DNA of 64,000 nucleotides from Campylobacterota bacterium (GTDB taxonomy: Bacteria; Bdellovibrionota; Bacteriovoracia; Bacteriovoracales; Bacteriovoracaceae). Below, piece by piece: positions 50,919-59,874 of the stretch. The stretch lies in the NCBI GenBank assembly GCA_003650125.1, contig QNFX01000003.1, positions 27,078-91,077 of the forward strand, given 5' to 3'. The notes under the pieces are model-generated. The model was not told the origin of the DNA, searched no databases, and was given only the letters and a program-made list of their open reading frames with translations. Position numbers and translations under genes: made by a program. The number at the start of each line of letters is the position of its first letter. The stretch's first letter is position 1.

Positions 50919-52868
50919 TTATTTATAAGTATAAAGTAGTTGTTTAAAGGGGGCCAAATTGCTTCCTTGAATCTGAAAGGTAACTTGAAAAGGAATTTTT
51001 GTTCTTCTACCCTTTTTATCTTTCACATACTTATCAACACGTCTTTGGCCTTTTTGCGATCCAGTTGTCTTTTTTCGATACTTTAATACTCTAAGCATGG
51101 TTTTAAGGGTGAATCTATTTTCAATAAATCCTTCACCAAAAGAGGCATAAGCTTCTACAAAGTTTTTAAAATTTTGTTCTTTTCTATGCCTCCACATGGA
51201 GTTTAAGGCCTTATATGCCTTTTTCATAGCACTTATAGTTTGTCTTTTAGTCGTATAAATACATTCTTTTAAAATCCTCATTTTTGCATTTCTACAGATC
51301 TCTTCCTTGGCGTCTTTTACATTAGCAAAGAAGCCTTTAAGATAATCTGTTGCTTCTGAAACAAATTGCCCTTCAGTTGTGTTCCTAGCATGTCTAATCA
51401 TTTCATCAGTTGCCAGATCCGATAGAGTGATATCCATTTCTATTTTTAAAGAACCAATATCCTCTTTCGGGATTTTTAGATTTTTAAGGGCCTTCATATT
51501 CCCGATTTTATATCGAACTTTTTTGAGCTCCTCTTGTAATTTATCGGCATCAACCTTATTTCTCATATAGAGATATTTATAATTGGCCGAATATCTTCTA
51601 ATCCTTTCTCCCAATCCTTTTTTAAGGTTTGTCACTTGTTGGAAATTTGCTTTAAACATATTGGTTCTTTGAGAGTCTCTACTAAGTACACCAGCGGTAG
51701 AACTTTCTTTGTTATAAATTGAAACAAACTCTTCTCCAACGGTGTTCTCTGCTAACATTCTAGAATTATTAATAGTATAGGTTTTGCCCACGCTATAGTT
51801 GGCATTAATTAAAATTGGTACACTAAAAAAAGCATTTTTGGTGGTGGACTTAGATTTAGAGTCCATTTCTTGGATCTTTTTTATTCCAAAACCTCTAAGT
51901 TTTATCATCTGATCAGCAAAGACAAAGTTTCCTTCTAGTGCATGTTGGTAAGCTTTTTCTACTGATACGTTGATAAAAGAGGTTTCAATTTTCTTTTTGC
52001 GCTTAGATTCAGTTTTTACTAATAATTTTTTTGCAATTTTTTTATTAGAAAGATCAAAGCTATAGGTAAAGGACTTAGATTTTCCCCAGAATTTATCTAG
52101 AGAAATACCACCTAAAAAGGCCGTCGCACTGACGTTAAATCCTTTTCCTTTGGACTTTGTATAGGTAATAACTGCAATAGGTTTATTTTGGGGACTATTT
52201 TCCGGTCGTTCAATATTTACTTCCCACGTAGAGTTAATTGTACCGGCCAATCCTAAAGCAAAAGGCCCGGCACCTCCAGCTGCCATAAAGGTAACCCCTA
52301 ATGTCCTGGTAGTGGATAAACTATCACCGGGATGCCATTCTTTTAAAAGAATTTTTTTATCAACAGGTATTTCAATTTTAGGGAGCTTTTTAGTTGCGGC
52401 AAAGTTTGGCGCCCATCTAGAAACGGAAACACCTTTAGAATACGAACCAGTGATCCCGACTGCAACGTTTAGAATACTCCAACCGGCCATGAAGCCAGTC
52501 CAGTTTAGCCCTAGGGTTAGAGATTTATCGCTTTGTTCAATCACCCTATAACCTTGACTACTTTTTGCTGGTAGTAAGACTCCTCTTTCACCAGGAGCAA
52601 AGTTTTGGTCCTTAATTTCCTTATTACCTACAGCAAATACACGTTTAAATTTAGTGTAATTTCCTCCAACCGTAGGAAAAAATCCATGACCAAGGTCAGA
52701 GGCATCTACTGCTGGCCCTCCTGAGGTAACTGGGAAAGGAAGCGTATGGGAGAGGTTCCCTCCTGGCGTGACAAAGACGGTGGCCGGAAGCCAAAAGTCT
52801 GCCGCCTGGGCAAGAGTTAAAAAGCTAGAAAAAAGAAATACTTGCAGGGCCTTAAAAATCCATTTCAT
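50919..52868 (-). CDS. Large exported protein of unknown function
   Basis: This 649-residue protein has a signal peptide (MKWIFKALQVFLFSSFLTLAQA) and AGGAG before the ATG. The N-terminal half (about 23-290) is rich in glycine, aromatic and beta-strand-like segments (FMAAGGAGPFALGLAGTINS, GKGFNVSATAFLGGISLD), suggesting a beta-structure. The C-terminal half (about 330-640) is basic and helical (IPKEDIGSLKIEMDITLSDL). It is not recognised. It stands alone between gdhB and the pst operon; an outer-membrane or secreted role is possible. Confidence 0.65.
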   Translation of the reverse strand: MKWIFKALQVFLFSSFLTLAQAADFWLPATVFVTPGGNLSHTLPFPVTSGGPAVDASDLGHGFFPTVGGNYTKFKRVFAVGNKEIKDQNFAPGERGVLLPAKSSQGYRVIEQSDKSLTLGLNWTGFMAGWSILNVAVGITGSYSKGVSVSRWAPNFAATKKLPKIEIPVDKKILLKEWHPGDSLSTTRTLGVTFMAAGGAGPFALGLAGTINSTWEVNIERPENSPQNKPIAVITYTKSKGKGFNVSATAFLGGISLDKFWGKSKSFTYSFDLSNKKIAKKLLVKTESKRKKKIETSFINVSVEKAYQHALEGNFVFADQMIKLRGFGIKKIQEMDSKSKSTTKNAFFSVPILINANYSVGKTYTINNSRMLAENTVGEEFVSIYNKESSTAGVLSRDSQRTNMFKANFQQVTNLKKGLGERIRRYSANYKYLYMRNKVDADKLQEELKKVRYKIGNMKALKNLKIPKEDIGSLKIEMDITLSDLATDEMIRHARNTTEGQFVSEATDYLKGFFANVKDAKEEICRNAKMRILKECIYTTKRQTISAMKKAYKALNSMWRHRKEQNFKNFVEAYASFGEGFIENRFTLKTMLRVLKYRKKTTGSQKGQRRVDKYVKDKKGRRTKIPFQVTFQIQGSNLAPFKQLLYTYK

Positions 52869-52986
52869 GAGGGTCTCCTAAAAACATCAATGATTTCATT
52901 TTATTATAAGGTGATTTCTAACTTTCTTGAATTATTTTATCACTAATAAAATTTCAATAAACCAACTCATTAAATAAATCAAGTAA

Positions 52987-53022
52987 TTACAGCCACTTAC
53001 AAAGCCTAACATATTTATAACA
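52987..53022 (+). promoter_or_regulatory. Four short direct repeats at 10-11 base steps before pstS
   Basis: T(T/A)ACA occurs at 52987, 52997, 53007 and 53018, that is once per helical turn on one face. OmpR/PhoB-type response regulators bind such arrays, and the next gene is pstS, a classic PhoB target. The sequence does not match the E. coli pho box closely, so this is a candidate only. Confidence 0.45.
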
Positions 53023-53101
53023 ATTTAGTTTGTGAAAAAGTTTTATTCTTTTGTTAGAAATCTTTCTGTAGTTCAACCTTAAAAAGAATGGAGAAAGTCC
53101 A

Positions 53102-54016
53102 ATGAAAGTATTTAAATTAGTGATATTGATGGTGGGGTTTTTTAGTTTAACTCCAAATGTTTATTCTGCAGTTAAAGGAACTGTAAGAGTTGACGGTTCT
53201 AGTACAGTTTTTCCTATTACTGAAGCAGTCGCAGAAGAATTTGGAAAAGAGCATAGAAAAGTCAGAGTAACTGTAGGTGTTTCTGGAACCGGTGGGGGAT
53301 TTAAGAAATTTACAATTGGTGAGATAGATATCAATGATGCCTCTAGAAGAATTAAAGCTAAAGAGATTAAAAAGGCCAAGAAAAATGGTGTTAAATATCT
53401 TGAGCTTGCGGTTGCTTACGATGGAATTACTGTAGTTGTTAACCCAAAAAACACATGGGTTAGTCATTTAACTAGAACTGAACTTAAAAAAATATGGCAA
53501 CCAGGATCTAAAGTTAAAACTTGGAAAGATGTAAGACCTAACTGGCCTGATAGAAAAATCAGACTTTATGGGCCAGGAACTGATTCTGGAACTTTTGATT
53601 ATTTCACTGAAGCGATCAATGGAAAGTCTCATGTATCAAGATCCGATTTCACAAAATCAGAAGATGATAATGTTTTAGTTCAAGGAGTAGGTGGCGATTT
53701 AGATTCTCTAGGTTTCTTTGGATTTGCATACTATGTTGAAAACAAGAAAAGAGTTCGAGCAGTTCCTATCGATGATGGAAAAGGTCCTGTTATGCCCACT
53801 CTTACTAGTATTAATAATGGGACTTATTCTCCACTTTCAAGACCAATTTTTATCTATGTAAATAAAATTGGTGCTAAAAAAGCTCAGGTAAATAAATTCG
53901 TTAAGTACTATCTTAATAACGCACCTCAACTAGTTAAAGAAGTTGGATACGTTCCACTAAGAGCAGAAGAGTACCAGGCCGGACTTAAAAAGTTTTCTGA
54001 GTTTGCGGCGCTATAG
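53102..54016 (+). CDS. pstS: Phosphate-binding periplasmic protein
   Basis: This 304-residue solute-binding protein of the high-affinity phosphate importer has a signal peptide (about 1-22, ending YSA). It then has VRVDGSSTVFPITEAVAEEF (phosphate-binding Ser/Thr), VSGTGGGFKKF, the DASRRIK segment and the GPGTDSGTFDYF motif with binding Asp/Ser/Thr. GGAG precedes the ATG. It heads a five-gene operon pstS-pstC-pstA-pstB-phoU. Confidence 0.94.
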   Translation: MKVFKLVILMVGFFSLTPNVYSAVKGTVRVDGSSTVFPITEAVAEEFGKEHRKVRVTVGVSGTGGGFKKFTIGEIDINDASRRIKAKEIKKAKKNGVKYLELAVAYDGITVVVNPKNTWVSHLTRTELKKIWQPGSKVKTWKDVRPNWPDRKIRLYGPGTDSGTFDYFTEAINGKSHVSRSDFTKSEDDNVLVQGVGGDLDSLGFFGFAYYVENKKRVRAVPIDDGKGPVMPTLTSINNGTYSPLSRPIFIYVNKIGAKKAQVNKFVKYYLNNAPQLVKEVGYVPLRAEEYQAGLKKFSEFAAL

Positions 54017-54904
54017 ATGATTGCAATGGCAAAATCCAAGGCCTTAGGAACTGGTATCAAACTATATTTGATGGCCTGTGTGTCCTTAACTGTAGTGGTC
54101 AGTGGTTCGGTCATTGTTCTACTGGGGAAAGAATCAATTGAATTCTTTTCCCAGGTTCCATTTTTTGATTTTTTATTTGGTTCTAGGTGGGAGCCACTAC
54201 TTGAACCTAAGTCCTTTGGAGTTTTACCTCTTTTATCCGGAACTTTTTTAATTGTTGTAGGTTCGATTTCAATTGCCCTTCCTTTTGGTCTTTTAATAGC
54301 TATATATCTAAGTGAGTTCGCCTCCCATAGATTTAGATCTATTATAAAACCCGCTTTAGAGATTCTTGCAGGAATTCCTACCGTTGTTTATGGATATTTT
54401 GCCCTGACTTTTGTAACCCCCATTTTAAAGTCCATCTGGCCAGAGACAGAAGTCTTTAATGCCGCCAGTGCCTTCATTGTGGTAGGAATTATGATCCTTC
54501 CCATGGTTACTTCACTAAGTGATGATGCCTTTAGGGCCCTTCCAAGTTCTCTTAAAGAAGGTGCCTATGCTCTTGGAGCGACTCCTCTTGAAGTTTCAAT
54601 TCAAGTTATTCTTCCGGCCGCATCTTTAAGAGTTTGGGCGGCAGTAATTTTGGCCATTTCCCGTGCTGTTGGGGAGACCATGGCCGTGAGTATTGCGGCG
54701 GGTGCTAATCCTAAATTAACTCTAAACCCACTGGAAAGTATTCAGACCATGACTGCCTATATTGTGCAAGTTAGCATGGGGGATACTCCACAAGGTGGGG
54801 TTGAATACCTTACCTGCTTTGCAGTTGCAGGACTTCTTTTTGTCTTAACTTGGAGTATGAATGCACTGGGAAGTCATTTTATCTTTGCTAAAGGAAAAAA
54901 TTGA
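54017..54904 (+). CDS. pstC: Phosphate ABC transporter permease
   Basis: This 295-residue inner-membrane permease has six predicted helices. It carries the family stretches PLLSGTFLIVVGSISIALPFG and LEILAGIPTVVYGYFAL and the EAA loop LKEGAYALGATPLEVSIQVILPAA, then AISRAVGETMAVSIAAGA. The ATG follows the pstS stop directly; an ATG three codons later is also possible. Its stop overlaps the pstA start. Confidence 0.94.
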   Translation: MIAMAKSKALGTGIKLYLMACVSLTVVVSGSVIVLLGKESIEFFSQVPFFDFLFGSRWEPLLEPKSFGVLPLLSGTFLIVVGSISIALPFGLLIAIYLSEFASHRFRSIIKPALEILAGIPTVVYGYFALTFVTPILKSIWPETEVFNAASAFIVVGIMILPMVTSLSDDAFRALPSSLKEGAYALGATPLEVSIQVILPAASLRVWAAVILAISRAVGETMAVSIAAGANPKLTLNPLESIQTMTAYIVQVSMGDTPQGGVEYLTCFAVAGLLFVLTWSMNALGSHFIFAKGKN

Positions 54905-55755
54905 TGGCCTTTGATAAAAGAAAAATATTTAACACAGCTTTTTTCTGGGGATGCCGGATATCTACGTGGGGAGCAATCCTTATCTTAGGTATTCTAATCT
55001 ATCATATAGTTAAACAGGGATATCCTTGGATATCAGAAAATTTTATTACTAATTTTCCTTCCCGATTTCCCCATAAGGCAGGGCTCAAGTCTGCTTTAGC
55101 TGGAAGTCTTTGGGTCATTTCTTTTACCGCCTTAATTGTTGTTCCCCTAGGTGTTTCTACCTCCATCTTTTTGGAAGAGTATGCACCTAGGAAAAGGTAT
55201 ATGAGATGGATACAAATTAATATTTCAAATCTCGCAGGAATGCCTTCTATTATCTATGGACTTTTAGGGCTTGCTATTTTTGTCCGATTTTTTAATTTAG
55301 ATAGAAGTATTTGGGCCGGGGCCTTAACCTTGTCTCTTTTAGTTTTACCAGTAATTGTCATCGCTTCTCAGGGGGCCATTAGATCAGTACCTCAATCAAT
55401 TAGAGATGCCGGTTACGCTCTTGGCGCAAGAAAATGGCAAGTGGTTTTTCAACAAGTAATTCCGGCGGCCATGCCTGGAATAATGACGGGAGTTATCCTT
55501 TCAACTTCTCGGGCCATTGGAGAAACTGCCCCACTTATTATAATAGGGGCATTAAGTTATGTGGCCTACCTTCCTGAAGGTCCAATGGATTCGTTTACTG
55601 TTTTACCGGTACAAATTTATAACTGGGCCTCTAGACCACAAGAGAGCTTCCATGGACTGGCCGCGGCCGGGATTATGGTTTTATTAACTATTTTATTTAT
55701 CATGAATTTTATTGCTGTCTATATTAGACAGAAATTTACTAAATTTAAGTATTGA
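54904..55755 (+). CDS. pstA: Phosphate ABC transporter permease
   Basis: This 283-residue second permease has [18 protein letters not shown], the EAA loop [19 protein letters not shown] and [20 protein letters not shown] 54904 sits in the TGATG overlap with the pstC stop; a TTG one codon earlier is less likely. Confidence 0.94.
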   Translation: MAFDKRKIFNTAFFWGCRISTWGAILILGILIYHIVKQGYPWISENFITNFPSRFPHKAGLKSALAGSLWVISFTALIVVPLGVSTSIFLEEYAPRKRYMRWIQINISNLAGMPSIIYGLLGLAIFVRFFNLDRSIWAGALTLSLLVLPVIVIASQGAIRSVPQSIRDAGYALGARKWQVVFQQVIPAAMPGIMTGVILSTSRAIGETAPLIIIGALSYVAYLPEGPMDSFTVLPVQIYNWASRPQESFHGLAAAGIMVLLTILFIMNFIAVYIRQKFTKFKY

Positions 55756-55763
55756 GGATTAAC

Positions 55764-56516
55764 GTGAGCGAGAATATTATTGAGGCAAAAGACTTAAGAA
55801 TTTTTTACGGAATGAATGAGGCCGTCAAGGGGGTCTCATTTAAAATTAAAAAAGGAGAGGTAACGGCGGTTATTGGCCCTTCAGGCTGTGGTAAATCAAC
55901 GGTACTTAGATCTTTTAACCGAATGAATGATTTTATTTCAAATATTAAAATAACTGGTGGTTTAAGTTTTGAAGGTGATGAAATCTATGGTCCAAAAATG
56001 GACCCTGCAGTTATTAGAAGAGATATCGGGATGGTTTTCCAAAGACCTAATCCCTTTCCTAAATCCATCTATAAAAATATTGTTTGGGGGCCTAAGATTA
56101 ATGGATACAAGCATAATTGGGATGAACTAGTAGAAAAAGCACTTAGAAGAGCGGCCCTTTGGGATGAAGTAAAAGATCGTCTTCATGACTCAGCTTTGGA
56201 CTTATCAGGTGGACAGCAACAAAGACTTTGCATCGCTAGAACTATCGCTATGAGTCCCAAAGTTATTTTAATGGACGAGCCTTGTTCAGCGCTAGATCCC
56301 AAAGCAACAGCAAGAATAGAAGATTTAATTGGAGAGCTTAAAAAGCGCTATACTATTGTGACAGTAACTCATAATATGCAACAAGCGGCCCGAATCTCTG
56401 ATGAAACCGCCTTCTTTTATGAAGGGGAGTTGATCGAGTTTGGAAATACCAATGAACTTTTCACTAATCCTAAAGAAAAGAGAACGGAAGATTATATAAC
56501 CGGTAGATTCGGTTAA
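55764..56516 (+). CDS. pstB: Phosphate ABC transporter ATPase
   Basis: This 250-residue ATP-binding subunit has Walker [10 protein letters not shown], the Q-loop in [17 protein letters not shown], the signature [16 protein letters not shown], Walker [14 protein letters not shown] and the switch His in VTHNMQQA. The start chosen is GTG 55764, 6 bases after GAGG; an upstream TTG at 55752 overlaps pstA by 4 bases but has no ribosome site. Confidence 0.96.
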   Translation: MSENIIEAKDLRIFYGMNEAVKGVSFKIKKGEVTAVIGPSGCGKSTVLRSFNRMNDFISNIKITGGLSFEGDEIYGPKMDPAVIRRDIGMVFQRPNPFPKSIYKNIVWGPKINGYKHNWDELVEKALRRAALWDEVKDRLHDSALDLSGGQQQRLCIARTIAMSPKVILMDEPCSALDPKATARIEDLIGELKKRYTIVTVTHNMQQAARISDETAFFYEGELIEFGNTNELFTNPKEKRTEDYITGRFG

Positions 56517-56528
56517 TAGGAATAATTT

Positions 56529-57221
56529 ATGGCAAAGCATTTACAAAATGAATTAGAAAAACTTAAAAGAAAGTTAATTACCTTGAGCTCAGTAATAGAA
56601 GAGAGTGTGGTTAAGTCCGTTAGATCCGTCGGGAATAAAGATTTTGATCTGGCCCAAGAAGTGATTGATCATGATCATACAATTGACCTTATTGAGGTGG
56701 AAGTTGAAGAAGAGTGTCTTAAAATTTTGGCGCTTTATCAACCTGTAGCGGTGGATTTAAGATATGTAATTGCCGTTTTAAAAATTAATAATGATCTAGA
56801 AAGAATTGGAGATTTAGCAGTTAATATTGCTGAACAATCTATCTATATGGGTAAGCAACGAAATATTAAAATCCCTTTTGACTTTGATTCAATGTCTCAG
56901 AAAACCTTGGCCATGTTAAAGAAGGCACTTGATTCTTTAGTACAGTTTGATACTTCTTTGGCACATCAAACCTGTTTAGATGATGACGAAGTTGATGCTA
57001 TTAATCGTGAAATGTATGGCAAAGTTTATGCTGGAATTAAAAAAGATCCCAACCATGTAGAGTGTTTTATTCGATATTTATCAATCTCTCGCCATCTAGA
57101 GCGAATTGCTGACTATGCAACTAATATCGCTGAAGATGTTATCTATATGATTGATGGGACAATTGTTAGGCATAAACCAGAAATCTTTCATCATTCTAAC
57201 TCTTTGGAGAGCATGGAATAA
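56529..57221 (+). CDS. phoU: Phosphate signalling protein PhoU
   Basis: This 230-residue protein consists of two three-helix bundles, each with the metal-binding pattern. The first is DLRYVIAVLKINNDLERIGDLAVNIAE, and the second is CFIRYLSISRHLERIADYATNIAEDV. It links Pst transport to the PhoR/PhoB two-component system. It is the last gene of the pst operon; no phoB or phoR is in the window. A decayed gene follows on the opposite strand. Confidence 0.95.
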   Translation: MAKHLQNELEKLKRKLITLSSVIEESVVKSVRSVGNKDFDLAQEVIDHDHTIDLIEVEVEEECLKILALYQPVAVDLRYVIAVLKINNDLERIGDLAVNIAEQSIYMGKQRNIKIPFDFDSMSQKTLAMLKKALDSLVQFDTSLAHQTCLDDDEVDAINREMYGKVYAGIKKDPNHVECFIRYLSISRHLERIADYATNIAEDVIYMIDGTIVRHKPEIFHHSNSLESME

Positions 57222-57482
57222 AGGCACTAGTTTTTTCTTTCCAGGACTGATCACCCCACCTCTTACGCATTTTTTGATAACGATAATCTTCCTCTTTTCC
57301 TTTTCCTTGAAAAAACAGGTATTAGAACCATAAGAGCAAGTACTATTGATCTAGGATCATTTGAGGAAAGTCTTGAAGGCCCTATAACCAAAAAAACCTA
57401 AGCACCAGGCAATATCGATAATGCTCAAGTCTTTATAAAAAATCGCCGGAATATAGATTAAATGAAAAAATATCCATTTTAT
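57222..57482 (-). pseudogene. Decayed fragment of a DUF1295 (steroid 5-alpha-reductase-like) membrane protein
   Basis: The space between phoU and the CBS gene reads on the minus strand as broken pieces of one protein in three frames. First comes FYKDLSIIDIAWCLGFFGY (about 57440-57370), then PRSIVLALMVL, then, after stops, GKGKEEDYRYQKMRKRWGDQ (about 57300-57240). The order and spacing match DUF1295 proteins, whose hallmarks are D-x-x-W near the start and ED-x-RY-x-x-M/R-x-x-WG near the end. At least two frameshifts and in-frame stops are present and both termini are missing, so it cannot make a product. Confidence 0.7.
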
Positions 57483-57977
57483 TTATTCTCGGTTAAGGGA
57501 GAGGTCGGTATGAGAAAAATACTTTAGAAAATCATTAGAAGTTACTATTCCAATTAAGACCTTGTTTTCCGTAACAGGCAGACAACCATAATTATTGTTA
57601 TACATAATTTTTGCCACATCTACTAAGGGCTCTTCTTTAGGTATGGTTGTAATATCTTTTTTCATGATATCCGAAATTTTAACTTCCCTATCACCAGAGG
57701 AGTTCATAAAGCTTTGAGTTAAGGCGTCAAAGAAATCACGATGGGTGAGAAGTCCTACAACCTCATTATTATTGTTTACGACTGGAACATGGCGAATTTT
57801 TTCAAGTTCAGCTAGTTCTTCAAATAAATTAACGGAGTCGTCCTCTTTTAAGGTGATTACCGCTTTTGTCATTATGTCCTGTGCCTCTAGAATTCTTTTT
57901 TTATCATTATGCTCTGTAGTAACTTGTCCATATTGAATAAAATTATAGAAATCTCTGTTATCTTCAATTTTTGTCAT
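57483..57977 (-). CDS. CBS-domain pair protein
   Basis: This 164-residue protein consists almost wholly of two CBS motifs (a Bateman module). The first has AQDIMTKAVITLKEDDSV and VPVVNNNNEVVGLLTHRDFF; the second has ISDIMKKDITTIPKEEPL and LPVTENKVLIGIVTSNDFLKYF. Such modules sense adenine nucleotides or S-adenosylmethionine. ATG 57977 is chosen, with AGAGG 6-7 bases upstream; a TTG frame extends to 58031. It lies 65 bases after the barrel gene and may be part of that operon. Confidence 0.87.
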   Translation of the reverse strand: MTKIEDNRDFYNFIQYGQVTTEHNDKKRILEAQDIMTKAVITLKEDDSVNLFEELAELEKIRHVPVVNNNNEVVGLLTHRDFFDALTQSFMNSSGDREVKISDIMKKDITTIPKEEPLVDVAKIMYNNNYGCLPVTENKVLIGIVTSNDFLKYFSHTDLSLNRE

Positions 57978-58042
57978 ATTAAACCTCTGTTGAGTTAATC
58001 TTAATTTTTTTTTCCTTACTTGAAAAAACAAAATTGGCTATT

Positions 58043-59212
58043 TTAGTAATAAAAACGATAGGCAATGTAATAGGCATCTAAATAACGGGAGAATTCTGAA
58101 CCATCAGGGCCTACTCCAGCAAAGGCCCCTACATCAACATAGTGATTTTCAAGATTATTCCAAGTAAAAAGGCCATTGATAAGCAAGGAATTATCATAAG
58201 CATTATAAGTTCCACCAAGTGAAATGTCTGTTAAAGCGGAGAATTGATGAGTTCCAAATAGTGCGAGATAGTGTTTTCCTACAAGAAAGAGGTTGGCATC
58301 TTGGTAGGAGATATTAAATCTCAAAGGTAGGTACTCATCTTTGTTGTTTGTTCCGATTCCGTTATAATGATATTCTCCAAAAATGGACCAATCCCCAGGG
58401 AAAAAATATTGCCCTCCTAAAGTGAAACGAGAATAGTTGGTTGAGTCTTCTTTTTCACTGTTAACAAAGGAGTATTCGCCCCAAACGGTTGCACCACCTA
58501 ATCCACCAGTAAAATCAATACCAAATAGATTATTATCTTTAAAACGTTGATACATTAGATAAAAATCATTTCCACCAGCAGTGCCCACTGCTCTTACAAA
58601 GATTGAACTGTTTTCTAATGCCCAATCATCACCAAATAACATCCCTGCATCTAAGTTATAATCACCCCAAAAATATTTTAAGCGAACAGCATCAACGCCA
58701 GGTCTAACTTCTCGGTCAACAGTATTTAAGCCAAATGGCGTGACTACATCGGTCGGGTTAACAAATCTTGAAGAGCCAAAGGCGACAATTTGTCTTCCTA
58801 CTTCCATATTTAAATTATCTGAGGAGTAGGAGACAAAGAAGCGATCAGGGTTGTTAAAAATTAAGAATTTGGTATCTTCGTTTTGATTTGGCTCAACGAG
58901 GAGAGGATCAATATAGATGGCCCGGTAATCAAATGTGGTAGTAGTGAGAAGTTGAAAAAGCCCCACACTACTTTTTCCCGCCATTGGGATAAGTTGCCAG
59001 GAGAGCTCTAATCCCCAACTTTCATTCATATCCCAAACAAAAGAAGACCTTAGAGGCAGATTTAAGATGAAATCATCGACTCCGTCACTGGTTAAATATT
59101 GGGGGTATACTTTTACGTAACCTGTAAGATTTGCGTCCCCAAAGGCGTTGAGAGAAAAGAGGCAAAATAATATTAGTTTATTGTATCTTATCTTCAATGA
59201 TCTTCCCGTCAT
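58043..59212 (-). CDS. Probable outer-membrane beta-barrel protein
   Basis: This 389-residue exported protein has a signal-like N-terminus (KLILFCLFSLNAFG) after a basic start. Alternating amphipathic strands follow to a C-terminal aromatic end (AYYIAYRFYY), as in outer-membrane barrels. Segments like MEVGRQIVAFGSSRFVNPTDV and PGVDAVRLKYFWGDYNLDAG resemble porin-like DUF1302-type proteins, but the family is not certain. The ATG at 59212 lies 35 bases inside the ATPase gene; a TTG at 59197 after GGGAAG is an alternative. The overlap shows that it belongs to the Lol-like operon. Confidence 0.72.
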   Translation of the reverse strand: MTGRSLKIRYNKLILFCLFSLNAFGDANLTGYVKVYPQYLTSDGVDDFILNLPLRSSFVWDMNESWGLELSWQLIPMAGKSSVGLFQLLTTTTFDYRAIYIDPLLVEPNQNEDTKFLIFNNPDRFFVSYSSDNLNMEVGRQIVAFGSSRFVNPTDVVTPFGLNTVDREVRPGVDAVRLKYFWGDYNLDAGMLFGDDWALENSSIFVRAVGTAGGNDFYLMYQRFKDNNLFGIDFTGGLGGATVWGEYSFVNSEKEDSTNYSRFTLGGQYFFPGDWSIFGEYHYNGIGTNNKDEYLPLRFNISYQDANLFLVGKHYLALFGTHQFSALTDISLGGTYNAYDNSLLINGLFTWNNLENHYVDVGAFAGVGPDGSEFSRYLDAYYIAYRFYY

Positions 59213-59867
59213 GAAGTGTTATTAAACGTTTTGCTTCATTCATAATTAATGGATCATGGGTAGAAAAAACAAATGTTACTCCTAGAGTTTCATTTAATTT
59301 TAGCATCATGTCTAATAATGCCTGCCCATTTACTGAATCAAGATTTGCAGTGGGTTCATCTGCCAGGATAATATCAGGGTTACCTACCAATGCTCGTGCA
59401 ACTGCGACTCTTTGTTGTTGGCCACCAGACAGCTGATTTGGAAATTTTTTCCCAAGCCCTTTAAGTCCAACTTCTATGAGGGCCTTGTGGACTCGTTCTT
59501 TCCTTTCGTTTTCCGGAATACCTTGAATTATTAAAATATATTCAATATTTTCCTCGGCAGTAAGAACTGGTAGAAGATTATAGGCCTGAAAGACAAATCC
59601 AATATGGTCTCTTCTATAATCTGAGAGTTGGTTACCTGTCATTTCGGTAATATCATTTCCCTTTAACAATACTTTGCCATGAGTGGGGTTATCTAGACCG
59701 CTCATAATATTTAAAAGAGTGGTTTTTCCCGAACCAGATGGCCCAATTATGGCAGTAAATTCACCTCTTTTTATTTCAAGATCAACACTTTTAAGAGCGT
59801 GAACTAAAACTTGCTTTGTTGCACCAAAATTTTTAGAAACCTTTTTACATTCAAATATATTTTCCAT
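59178..59867 (-). CDS. ABC transporter ATPase, LolD/MacB-like
   Basis: This 229-residue ATPase of the lipoprotein-release/MacB group has Walker A GPSGSGKTT, Q-loop GFVFQAYNLLPVLTAEEN (typical of LolD), signature [15 protein letters not shown], Walker B IILADEPTANLD and the switch FSTHDP. It powers the two FtsX-like permeases encoded just upstream. Its end overlaps the barrel gene. The real lolD of the cell may lie elsewhere, so I give no symbol. Confidence 0.92.
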   Translation of the reverse strand: MENIFECKKVSKNFGATKQVLVHALKSVDLEIKRGEFTAIIGPSGSGKTTLLNIMSGLDNPTHGKVLLKGNDITEMTGNQLSDYRRDHIGFVFQAYNLLPVLTAEENIEYILIIQGIPENERKERVHKALIEVGLKGLGKKFPNQLSGGQQQRVAVARALVGNPDIILADEPTANLDSVNGQALLDMMLKLNETLGVTFVFSTHDPLIMNEAKRLITLHDGKIIEDKIQ

Positions 59868-59874
59868 AATACCT

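Noticed and set aside
52996..53013. Possible exact E. coli-type pho box before pstS
   Set aside because: The two CT-n-ACA half-sites are 10, not 11, bases apart and lack the TGTCA core; I kept only the weaker claim of a phased repeat array.
57151..57333. Plus-strand open frame after phoU
   Set aside because: It starts inside phoU in another frame and its sequence is better explained as the opposite strand of the DUF1295 remnant.
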